In this document: in pieces, positions 1 to 5,314 of the stretch | Layout: each line of letters begins with the position of its first letter | Position numbering within the stretch: the stretch's first letter is position 1 | DNA from: an uncultured bacterium | GTDB taxonomy: Bacteria > Cyanobacteriota > Vampirovibrionia > Gastranaerophilales > Gastranaerophilaceae | Assembly: GCA_900551675.1 (NCBI GenBank) | Contig: URXH01000079.1 | Span: 1 to 8,286 of the forward strand | Length of the DNA: 8,286 nucleotides | Reading direction: 5' to 3' | Made by a program: the position numbers and the translations under genes | The notes under the pieces: model-generated | Seen by the model: only the letters and a program-made list of their open reading frames with translations | What the model was told of the DNA's origin: nothing | Databases searched by the model: none

Positions 1-143
1 CAAACACTATTGATAAACTGGTTAAAGCGCTTGATACAACGTTTGAAGAACTGTTCTCAACCGATCATTTAAAAGTACATACCGAACTCCGTCAGGAAAT
101 AGATGAAAAACTGGATTACCTGAATAATGACAGTGAAAACTGA
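1..143 (+). CDS. XRE-family helix-turn-helix regulator, C-terminal fragment
   Basis: Open reading frame entering from the left edge in the frame of base 3 and ending at TGA 141-143; 46 residues are visible. The fragment begins NTIDKLVKALDTTFEELFS, which matches the last helix of the Cro/C1 (HTH_3) fold, usually written as 'P.l.tl.kiakaLgvs..eLf'. The following 27 residues are charged and helical (HTELRQEIDEKLDYLNN), perhaps a short dimerisation tail. The recognition helix lies outside the window, so the operator and targets cannot be predicted. The family binds DNA as a dimer and usually represses, often its own promoter. The next gene is on the opposite strand, so this gene ends its transcription unit. 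Confidence 0.72.
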   Translation, partial: NTIDKLVKALDTTFEELFSTDHLKVHTELRQEIDEKLDYLNNDSEN

Positions 144-196
144 TTATAGTCTATAATTTAATAAAGAGTCTTTTGAAAGAGTAAATTGTTATTAAA

Positions 197-228
197 GTGA
201 ATAGGTGAATGGGTTAATAAGTGAATAA
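197..228. repeat. Four imperfect 8-bp tandem copies of GTGAATAR
   Basis: Four consecutive 8-bp units: GTGAATAG (197-204), GTGAATGG (205-212), GTTAATAA (213-220) and GTGAATAA (221-228), followed by GT. They lie about 50 bp after the stop of the regulator fragment, in non-coding AT-rich DNA. The units differ by one to three bases. The array may be a decayed microsatellite or a cluster of direct-repeat protein sites; nothing in the sequence decides between these. Confidence 0.6.
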
Positions 229-308
229 GTCCTTTACAAAATAGATATTTTTGAAATTTTTGCAATAACCATTTTATGAAATATTAATAAGATCGTGCAA
301 CAGGTGCG

Positions 309-347
309 CGATGACAATATTTGGACAATTAAATTATTGTGTCATCG
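309..347 (+). terminator. Possible rho-independent terminator for the regulator gene
   Basis: A perfect 7-bp stem, CGATGAC (309-315) with GTCATCG (341-347), can be extended by AATA/TATT (316-319 with 335-338) across a 2-nt bulge. On the + strand it is followed by T-rich sequence (348-367, including TTTT and TTTTT runs). On the - strand no T run follows, so it would serve the + strand gene, although that gene stops 166 nt upstream. The loop is long and AT-rich, so this is a weak terminator call. A second 7-bp stem (292-298 with 306-312, one G-T pair) shares bases 309-312 and cannot form at the same time. Confidence 0.35.
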
Positions 348-365
348 AGTTTTATCTATTTTTCT

Positions 366-1187
366 TTATTCCGCTATATTCGTATACGGTGAAACAGTCA
401 AAGGTTCTGAAAGTTTTAGCTCAATTGTAGTACCGTCAGGAATTTGAATATCCTCTCCCCGCTGCATGGCACCGCGCAAACCACCGCCTAAAGCGCCGAT
501 GCCGCCGTAGATTGCCATATTCCTGCCCCAGTCATCTCCGCCTCCGAGTGCCGTAAAAGCTGCACCGATAAGCATTGAACCTAATGCACCTATTACAACA
601 TCACGGGTCATCTTTTTTGCGCGCTCACTTCTTGCTTCCATATAAATGTTTTCTGTTGAAACTTTTAGCATATTACCGTCAGGTGTTAGTATTTCGTTAA
701 AATTAATTTCTAAAGAGCCGCTTCCGTATGCATAACCCGCATTTTGCGCGTCAGCCGCAGTTCCGTAAATCAAACTTCCTGCAGGGGCAATTAATACTCC
801 GTTATAAACAAAGTCCCGTGTAAGTTTTGCTGTAAGTCTGTCATTTTTCTCTAAACTCCCCGAGCTTATACCGGAATCAAATGTTATCGGGAACGTAGTC
901 CCTTGGGGAACTTTTACAATCTGTCCGAACAAAGGTCTTTGCTGAGGTTCAAAGGTATTTGTTCTCACTTCTTCCTCAATCAAATTTACAGGGGTATAAT
1001 TGGTTCTTTCATTAATTTCATTATTAATATCTGCAGAATTTTTCTTTTTTGTAAAATCGACAGGCTGAAACATCTGAGATTGTTTTCTGTCAAATTCGGC
1101 CTGTGCTTCATCGCTGAAATCATATTCCGCAAAAACAGGCGTTAATATAAATTGAAAACATATAAAGAGAGCCAGAATCTTTTTCAT
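366..1187 (-). CDS. Exported protein with VirB10/TrbI-like C-terminal domain
   Basis: 273 residues. Residues 1-20 form a signal peptide (MKK, a hydrophobic core, then PVFA before EYD). Residues 21-85 are polar and probably disordered. From about 88 to 265 the order of motifs resembles the beta-barrel domain of VirB10/TrbI: VPQGTTFPI, a variable strand, 'DFVYNGVLIAPAGSLIYG', 'GSGSLEINFNEILTPDG', a glycine-rich hydrophobic stretch (198-240) where VirB10 has its alpha-helical antenna, then 'IPDGTTIELKLSEPLTV'. No other type IV secretion gene is visible, so it is either an orphan or a domain reused in an envelope protein. It is much shorter than typical VirB10 (about 350-450 aa) and lacks the cytoplasmic tail and transmembrane helix of that family. 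Start ATG 1185-1187 gives the signal peptide at once, although no Shine-Dalgarno precedes it; a -10 box sits six bases upstream. The family match is by pattern only. Confidence 0.62.
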   Translation of the reverse strand: MKKILALFICFQFILTPVFAEYDFSDEAQAEFDRKQSQMFQPVDFTKKKNSADINNEINERTNYTPVNLIEEEVRTNTFEPQQRPLFGQIVKVPQGTTFPITFDSGISSGSLEKNDRLTAKLTRDFVYNGVLIAPAGSLIYGTAADAQNAGYAYGSGSLEINFNEILTPDGNMLKVSTENIYMEARSERAKKMTRDVVIGALGSMLIGAAFTALGGGDDWGRNMAIYGGIGALGGGLRGAMQRGEDIQIPDGTTIELKLSEPLTVSPYTNIAE

Positions 1188-1193
1188 AATTAC

Positions 1194-1221
1194 ATTATAA
1201 TAAAATATTGAATTATTACAA
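1194..1221 (-). promoter_or_regulatory. Promoter of the VirB10-like gene, apparently leaderless
   Basis: On the - strand TTGTAA (1216-1221) is separated by 16 bp from a perfect TATAAT (1194-1199). Exactly six bases lie between the -10 box and the ATG, so the expected transcription start falls on the A of the start codon. No ribosome binding site is present. This fits translation of a leaderless mRNA. Its -35 region overlaps the plsY promoter. Confidence 0.5.
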
Positions 1222-1236
1222 TATCCCTGTTATAAT
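1208..1236 (+). promoter_or_regulatory. Extended -10 sigma70-type promoter of plsY
   Basis: TTGAAT (1208-1213), a 17-bp spacer, and TATAAT (1231-1236) preceded by TGT (1228-1230), the extended -10 motif. The expected start near 1243 leaves a leader of about 18 nt carrying AGGAGAG (1246-1252) ahead of ATG 1261. The spacer overlaps the -35 box of the divergent promoter, so the two polymerase sites may compete. Confidence 0.65.
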
Positions 1237-1260
1237 CGGTTACACAGGAGAGAAAAGCTT

Positions 1261-1866
1261 ATGGAAAAAATATTGGAAATACTGGCAGTTGTTATCAGTG
1301 CTTATATAATTGGTTCTATACCTACAGGGTATATTATTGTTAAAGTATTCACAGGCGAAGATATAAGGACAATCGGTTCAGGTTCTACAGGCGCCACGAA
1401 TGTTAAAAGAGTTATGGGTAAAAAATGGTTTTTTATAACTTTATTGCTGGACGCTTTTAAAGGTGCTCTGCCTGTTGTACTGGCTGCATTATTTGCTAAG
1501 ACTTTTACAGGTATCGGACTTTTGCCGGTATTGGCTGCAATAGCCGTAATTTTAGGACATAGCAAATCAGTATTTTTGAAGTTTACAGGCGGAAAATCTG
1601 TTGCATCGGGTGTCGGAACAATTCTTGCGCTAAATTGGCAGGTAGGATTAATAATTGCCGCAATTTGGGCTGTTGTAACATTTTTCACAAGATATGTTTC
1701 TGTCGGCTCAATAATTGCTCTTGCACTGTCGCCTTTTATCATGTGGGCTTTTAATGCTCCTATTGCATACATTTGTTACTGCGCACTCGGAGCTTTGTAT
1801 ATAATATGGCTTCACCGCTCAAATATTCAAAGACTTATCAAAGGTGAAGAAAGCAAGGTGAGATAA
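1261..1866 (+). CDS. plsY: Glycerol-3-phosphate acyltransferase PlsY
   Basis: 201 residues, normal for the family. PlsY is an integral membrane enzyme that transfers the acyl group from acyl-phosphate (made by PlsX) to glycerol-3-phosphate, giving lysophosphatidate, the first step of phospholipid synthesis. The family landmarks are all present: SIPTGYI near residue 19, the phosphate-binding loop GSGSTGATNV (39-48), LDAFKG (63-68), the second motif with GH (99-100) and KFTGGKSVASG (107-117), SVGSI (147-151), and the C-terminal HRSNIQRLIKGEE (185-197). Hydrophobic segments alternate with these loops as expected for a polytopic protein. The usual GHxFP form of motif 2 is GHSKS here, the variant I associate with cyanobacteria. 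ATG 1261 has a good Shine-Dalgarno, AGGAG, 10 nt upstream. The next small gene begins 3 bp after the stop and is probably cotranscribed. Confidence 0.96.
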   Translation: MEKILEILAVVISAYIIGSIPTGYIIVKVFTGEDIRTIGSGSTGATNVKRVMGKKWFFITLLLDAFKGALPVVLAALFAKTFTGIGLLPVLAAIAVILGHSKSVFLKFTGGKSVASGVGTILALNWQVGLIIAAIWAVVTFFTRYVSVGSIIALALSPFIMWAFNAPIAYICYCALGALYIIWLHRSNIQRLIKGEESKVR

Positions 1867-1869
1867 ATT

Positions 1870-2073
1870 ATGGACTTTACGGTTTTATTAATAGCTCTCG
1901 GTATAATAATAGTTTTATTTGTTATAGGTAAGATTTTTGCAATTTTGACAAAAATATTTTTTGTAATTCTTTTAGTTGCCGCGCTTGCGGTCGGATTTTT
2001 CATCTGGCAGAACAATAATAAAGAAGTTCCGGCAAATCGAACAGGCTGTAATTGGGTTTATATTTTCTCCTGA
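1870..2073 (+). CDS. Small two-span membrane protein downstream of plsY
   Basis: 67 residues, unrecognised. Two strongly hydrophobic segments (about 4-24 and 28-47) are separated by the basic turn GKIFAILTK, which suggests a helical hairpin in the membrane. A short polar tail (QNNNKEVPANRTGC...) follows. ATG 1870 lies 3 bp after the plsY stop; AAGGTGAG (1855-1862), inside the end of plsY, can serve as ribosome binding site, so translation is probably coupled. The position suggests a membrane role alongside PlsY, but no function can be assigned. The final ten residues (CNWVYIFS and before) look unlike the rest. The stop lies one base from the stop of the convergent gene, so the C-terminus could be a recent read-on of an originally shorter protein. 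Confidence 0.6.
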   Translation: MDFTVLLIALGIIIVLFVIGKIFAILTKIFFVILLVAALAVGFFIWQNNNKEVPANRTGCNWVYIFS

Positions 2074-2074
2074 A

Positions 2075-2515
2075 CTATTTGTTTTTATCTTTTATGTATG
2101 AAAAAAGACAGCTTATTCCAAAGCCAATAGCAGCACCGCCGATTGTTTTTGCGGTAATTTTAAACGGTGCATATTTTTTTATTTTCTTTATATTATTTCT
2201 GGTTTCTTGCTTTGTATTTTCAATTAATTCTTTTACTTTATTGTAAAACTCTTTATTGGCCAGTTTTTCTTTATCAGAGAAATATCCTGCTCCAATGTTT
2301 TGAAAATATTCTGCTTGTTTATTTAAATGGCCGTCTAGAGCTTCATTATAATTCTTATTATAAAAAACATTTTTCAATATCTTTTTGAAAGAATTTTTTT
2401 GTGCTGATAAATTTATTCTTGTATTGTAAGCTTCTTTAGCACCCCAAGCTATTCCTCCTATGGAGGCTAAAGTTATATGACGTTTGTTATCTGATGAATT
2501 AATTGCAGAAATCAT
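2075..2515 (-). CDS. Hypothetical membrane-associated protein
   Basis: 146 residues, not recognised. A weakly hydrophobic glycine-rich stretch occurs near the N-terminus (LASIGGIAWGA, 16-26). A long basic, probably helical middle follows (35-115, rich in Lys, Asn and Glu). The C-terminal hydrophobic segment TIGGAAIGFGISCLFSYI (124-141) ends in KDKNK, consistent with a tail anchor. There is no signal peptide. It is the second gene of an operon: the upstream gene stops 4 bp before its ATG, and its ribosome binding site AAAGGA (2523-2529 region) sits inside the last codons of that gene, so translation is probably coupled. The AAIGFG stretch echoes the first hydrophobic segment of the large protein encoded upstream, but it is too short to prove homology. 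A partner role with that protein is inferred from the operon only. Confidence 0.65.
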   Translation of the reverse strand: MISAINSSDNKRHITLASIGGIAWGAKEAYNTRINLSAQKNSFKKILKNVFYNKNYNEALDGHLNKQAEYFQNIGAGYFSDKEKLANKEFYNKVKELIENTKQETRNNIKKIKKYAPFKITAKTIGGAAIGFGISCLFSYIKDKNK

Positions 2516-2519
2516 AATT

Positions 2520-4877
2520 TTATCCTTTTATCATTTTATTTAATATTTTGCTGTTTGTGAAGTTTATTTCCTGAGCAGGCGGTTTCATTTCTTCTTCCTG
2601 GACAGTGGCTCCGAATTGTTCTTTTTTATCAACTTCATAAGTTTTAATCGGTCGTTTGCCTGTTAAGCGTTTCATAAAGTTGTAATATGATTTCAAAAAT
2701 CCTGTTGCGTTATTTTGTTTTTCTTCAAGAGCAATAAGTTCATCTCTTGAATGTGTGCCTACAGGTACTCCGACAGATTTTCTTGTCAGCCATTCTCCCA
2801 TCGTAGTGTTTGTAAGGGTTATCCAGCTCATACCAAACAGCGATTTGTTGTACTGTGCCTGGAATGTGCTGTTGAATAAGTCAATCAACAGGGTTTGATA
2901 GAATAATCTTGAACCTTCCTGTACAAATCTTTCTTTAAATTTGGTTTTTGCCCCTTCAACATCGTTACCGTTAGATTTAAGCATTACCATGTTGTAGTTA
3001 TCTGTCATCAGGAACCAGATTGTTGCTGCGAGTGCAGCTGTTTTTGCAAGATTTGAAAGTTCGCTGTTAGATACATTTGACATTGTGTCAACATTGAAGG
3101 CTTTTAAGATATTATCTTTTACATAATCCTGGAATTTTTTAGGATCAAAATCTTTTCTGGTTGCTTCTCTGCCGATGTTTTCAATACTTTTTGCAAGAGC
3201 AGATATGTCTGTGCCAAGTTTTTTCGAGGATTTAACTTTACTATGCCCGAGAGATTTGATTGCATCATCAACAAATTTGTAAGGCATTGTTCCGTATTTC
3301 CATATAAATTTAAACGGGGCTAAAAAGAAGTTTACAGCAGGTTTAATCTTTTTATCTTTTACGCCTAAATTTATTGTTCCGTCCGGATTTTTTGCTGAAT
3401 CTGCAACGGCTCTGTATTTTTTTGCAAGCTCGGTGAATCCGTTGTCTTCTAAAACTTGTGTTATTTTGGCAAATTTTTCTTCTGAAATTTTGAAGTCTTT
3501 AATTTGTGTAATATCATTATATTTATTTTTAAATACTCCTGCAAATTTTTCCCAGGCTCCGTTTACAGCAGGAATTTTTCTTAATCCTTTTACTGCAAAT
3601 CCGCCTCCGATAATAACTGCCAGAGCTTTAACAATTGAGTCAAAAGACAGCAGTGGTTTTTGAGATTTTTCTTTGTCATCTTTTTTATTTTCCGATGCTT
3701 TAAACGATAAATCAGGTTTAATTTCAGCTTCCGGTGCATGATTTTTTTCATTTTCTGCGCGGGCTTGTTCAGGCGTCAGCCTTGTTATATGTTTTCCGTT
3801 AATTACACGTGAGAATGCTTCTGTTGTCAGTGTTGTAAGTGCTGTCATAAGCATAATTCCCATTTTGGAATTATTGATGGTTTTATTTAAGGCACCAAGA
3901 GTTATAAGTGTAATATATGCGTTAAAACCAATTCTTGCCATTTCCTGTTTGAATCTTACTTTTTGTTCGTGTGATGCTGAATTTTTGTCATCATCCATCA
4001 TTCTTGAAAGGTTGTAAGCATCGTTTGCAAGGAAAATTGCAGGCGGAAGACCCGAAACTAATCTGTTTAAAGATCTTTCATGTTTTGTATCATAATTGCC
4101 GGTAGCCGGGTCAAACATTTTAACAGAACGCTGGAAAAGAGCTGAAGATATTTCTTCGTTTGACTTGCCTTTTAAATTTTTTGCTGTTTCAAAGAGACCT
4201 CTGAGTGAATTGACCTGTGCATCTATTTTTGAACGTTGTCTTATTCCTTTGAAAAACGGCAGTTCTCTTGTTTTAACAGCCCAGTCTTTGAAAGGTTTAA
4301 TTTTTCCTATAAGTTCTACGGTTCCGTTCAAGATATCCGCGGGCAGAATTTTAAACGGATAGATAAGACCGTCCCAGACCAGCTGGGCAATTGTTTTTTT
4401 ATAAAAAGTAATTTTGTCGCCTTCAATTGTAACCATTTTATTTGTCAGGTTAGAGTCTTTTATATGTTCATATAAATCCTGACCTATTGAAGTTTCTTTA
4501 ATACCTTTTGGTGTTGTCTTATTAAAGCCCATATATTTACGTGAGAATTTTAAAAATTCATTAACGCTGTATTCTCCGGCTTTGTTATAACTCGGAGCAA
4601 ATCTGAGCCCGAATCCGATAGCTGCAAGTGCACCTATGGTGTATAAAAGCGGTTTCATTTTATCTTCTTTTTTAGCAGCCGAGTTTTGTTGTTCAGTTCC
4701 GCTAAAAGAAAGACCTTTAAAAGATAATTCGTTTGAAATACTTTTTAAAGGTCTCTCGTTTATATTATTTTTTGAAGACATGAACTCGGAAGAAAGAGGA
4801 ACATGTTTGGGAGATAATTCTCCCGATGACTTCTGTCGCTGTTTGACTGCATCGTATGATAGTTTTCCTACTAACAT
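2520..4877 (-). CDS. Large duplicated-domain membrane-associated protein, unknown function
   Basis: 785 residues from ATG 4877. The frame stays open to a TTG at 4929-4931 (803 residues), but that TTG has no ribosome binding site and lies five bases from a -10 box. ATG 4877 has AAGGAA ten bases upstream, so I prefer it. After a polar N-terminus (1-50), two related units follow: A (51-378) and B (390-720). Each opens with LSFK, a charged linker and KPLL (75 and 407), then a glycine-rich hydrophobic segment (77-93; 414-431). About 210 residues later each has FLxxDxYN (282-289; 622-629), a K-x-[RK]-F-K (306-310; 644-648), two hydrophobic segments rich in Thr, and a charged end. A polar C-terminal tail follows. 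No signal peptide, enzyme motif or nucleotide-binding site is visible. LSFKG-type motifs recall Gastranaerophilales proteins. First gene of an operon with the 146-aa protein. Confidence 0.8.
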   Translation of the reverse strand: MLVGKLSYDAVKQRQKSSGELSPKHVPLSSEFMSSKNNINERPLKSISNELSFKGLSFSGTEQQNSAAKKEDKMKPLLYTIGALAAIGFGLRFAPSYNKAGEYSVNEFLKFSRKYMGFNKTTPKGIKETSIGQDLYEHIKDSNLTNKMVTIEGDKITFYKKTIAQLVWDGLIYPFKILPADILNGTVELIGKIKPFKDWAVKTRELPFFKGIRQRSKIDAQVNSLRGLFETAKNLKGKSNEEISSALFQRSVKMFDPATGNYDTKHERSLNRLVSGLPPAIFLANDAYNLSRMMDDDKNSASHEQKVRFKQEMARIGFNAYITLITLGALNKTINNSKMGIMLMTALTTLTTEAFSRVINGKHITRLTPEQARAENEKNHAPEAEIKPDLSFKASENKKDDKEKSQKPLLSFDSIVKALAVIIGGGFAVKGLRKIPAVNGAWEKFAGVFKNKYNDITQIKDFKISEEKFAKITQVLEDNGFTELAKKYRAVADSAKNPDGTINLGVKDKKIKPAVNFFLAPFKFIWKYGTMPYKFVDDAIKSLGHSKVKSSKKLGTDISALAKSIENIGREATRKDFDPKKFQDYVKDNILKAFNVDTMSNVSNSELSNLAKTAALAATIWFLMTDNYNMVMLKSNGNDVEGAKTKFKERFVQEGSRLFYQTLLIDLFNSTFQAQYNKSLFGMSWITLTNTTMGEWLTRKSVGVPVGTHSRDELIALEEKQNNATGFLKSYYNFMKRLTGKRPIKTYEVDKKEQFGATVQEEEMKPPAQEINFTNSKILNKMIKG
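2718..3710 (-). repeat. Unit B of an internal protein duplication
   Basis: Encodes the second copy, from LSFKA to the charged ALEEK end. The landmarks of unit A recur in the same order and at nearly the same distances: KPLL, GGGFAVKG, FLMTDNYN, KTKFK and SWITLTNTTMGEWL. KPLL to FLxxDxYN is 215 residues here and 207 in unit A. Confidence 0.65.
3744..4727 (-). repeat. Unit A of an internal protein duplication
   Basis: Encodes the first copy of the duplicated unit in the large hypothetical protein, from LSFKG to the charged RAENEK end. It contains KPLL, a glycine-rich hydrophobic segment, FLANDAYN, KVRFK and a Thr-rich hydrophobic pair (GIMLMTALTTLTTEAF). Similarity to unit B is visible only at protein level, so the duplication is old. 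Confidence 0.65.
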
Positions 4878-4886
4878 TTGTTCTTT

Positions 4887-4892
4887 TTCCTT
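4887..4892 (-). promoter_or_regulatory. Ribosome binding site supporting ATG 4877
   Basis: AAGGAA on the - strand. The AGGA core ends 10 nt before ATG 4877. It favours this start over the in-frame TTG at 4931, which has no such site. Confidence 0.5.
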
Positions 4893-4936
4893 CCCGTCAT
4901 GTATTTTTAACTGAACAAAAATTTTTGACAAGTGGG

Positions 4937-4966
4937 AGTATATACAAAATTTACAGTATTTAACAA
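4937..4966 (-). promoter_or_regulatory. Promoter of the two-gene hypothetical operon
   Basis: On the - strand TTGTTA (4961-4966), an 18-bp spacer and TATACT (4937-4942). The expected transcription start is near 4930, leaving a leader of about 50 nt to ATG 4877. The -10 box lies five bases from the alternative TTG start, which argues against that start unless the message is leaderless. Confidence 0.45.
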
Positions 4967-4998
4967 ATTAAAACCATTTAATGAATATAAAGTATTGA

Positions 4999-5025
4999 TG
5001 TCATCCTGAACTTGTATCAGGATCT
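4999..5025. repeat. Palindromic intergenic repeat (REP-like)
   Basis: Contains ATCCTGA (5003-5009) and TCAGGAT (5017-5023), a perfect 7-bp stem with the 7-nt loop ACTTGTA, flanked by TGTC on the left and CT on the right. From memory, near-identical palindromes (TCATCCTGAACTTG / TTTCAGGATCT) occur in intergenic DNA of many unrelated bacteria. It is therefore more likely a dispersed repeat than a gene-specific site. No T run follows on either strand, so it is not a classical terminator. Confidence 0.5.
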
Positions 5026-5041
5026 CTTATATTGCCTATAT

Positions 5042-5097
5042 AGTAGGTCTGTCCGGAGGAAGGACTCGACAACTGATTCCACCTAAGAGGGCTGTGG
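5042..5097. ncRNA. Candidate structured RNA element, unidentified
   Basis: Two adjacent hairpins. The first pairs AGT 5042-5044 with ACT 5072-5074, GTC 5047-5049 with GAC 5068-5070, and GTCC 5051-5054 with GGAC 5062-5065: ten pairs with two small internal loops and the 7-nt loop GGAGGAA. The second pairs CCAC 5079-5082 with GTGG 5094-5097 around an 11-nt loop. The purine-rich apical loop resembles both a Shine-Dalgarno and the GGAA tip of signal recognition particle RNA, but the flanking signature of that RNA is absent. The strand is not determined. It could be a small RNA, a leader element, or part of a repeat together with the palindrome just upstream. Confidence 0.3.
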
Positions 5098-5194
5098 TAA
5101 TATCTAGTGAAAGTATTAAGCGTGAACGGATATATCAATGTAACAAAATGTAAATAAAAATTTTAAAATGACTGAAACCCTGCTACAATGCCTC

Positions 5195-5219
5195 ATAGGA
5201 TAGGATAGGATAGGATGGG
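5195..5219. repeat. Pentanucleotide microsatellite (ATAGG)4 plus ATGGG
   Basis: Four perfect ATAGG units (5195-5214) followed by the variant ATGGG (5215-5219). It ends 19 bp before the -35 box of the 233-aa gene and starts just after a possible extended -10 box (TGCTACAAT, 5181-5189). Short tandem repeats at promoters are known to change copy number by slippage. Confidence 0.75.
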
Positions 5220-5238
5220 ATGCAGATATAGCAATTTT

Positions 5239-5268
5239 TTCACCGATTTGTTTTCTTATATGTATAAT
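5239..5268 (+). promoter_or_regulatory. Promoter of the 233-aa hypothetical gene
   Basis: TTCACC (5239-5244), an 18-bp spacer and a perfect TATAAT (5263-5268). The expected start near 5275 gives a leader of about 40 nt that contains the ribosome binding site AAAGGG (5302-5307), seven bases before ATG 5315. The -35 box is weak. Confidence 0.5.
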
Positions 5269-5314
5269 AAGTATCACAAATTACAAATAACGCAATGTTA
5301 GAAAGGGAAAAATT

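Larger units (their letters stand above)
4878..5314. other. Long intergenic region with repeats and structure
   Basis: This 437-bp stretch between divergent hypothetical genes contains no convincing open frame. In order it holds the - strand leader and promoter (4887-4966), a palindromic repeat (4999-5025), two neighbouring hairpins (5042-5074 and 5079-5097), an AT-rich stretch (5135-5170), a possible extended -10 box TGCTACAAT (5181-5189), an ATAGG microsatellite (5195-5219), and the + strand promoter with ribosome binding site (5239-5307). Bases 5040-5120 look less AT-rich than their surroundings, as expected for structured RNA or a foreign insertion. Confidence 0.6.

Noticed and set aside
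1302..1772. 156-aa open frame antisense to plsY
   Set aside because: It lies wholly inside the clear plsY gene in the opposite strand, has no ribosome binding site that I can see, and its composition mirrors the complementary membrane codons.
4636..4914. 92-aa + strand frame over the start of the large gene
   Set aside because: It opposes a long frame with convincing repeated protein motifs and has no recognisable domain of its own.
4878..4931. TTG 4931 as start of the large gene
   Set aside because: There is no ribosome binding site, and a -10 box stands five bases upstream; ATG 4877 with AAGGAA is better supported, although the upstream 18 codons stay open and the choice is not certain.
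5042..5097. Signal recognition particle RNA
   Set aside because: The CCGGAGGAAGG stretch resembles the apical region, but the flanking AGGUC...AGCAG signature and the long helix are absent.
5080..5102. T-box antiterminator (AGGGctGTGGTAA stretch)
   Set aside because: The conserved AGGGTGGNACCGCG core is not matched, no specifier stem or terminator follows, and the next gene is not amino-acid related.
5195..5219. CRISPR array
   Set aside because: The units are 5 bp and contiguous, without spacers; no cas gene is present.
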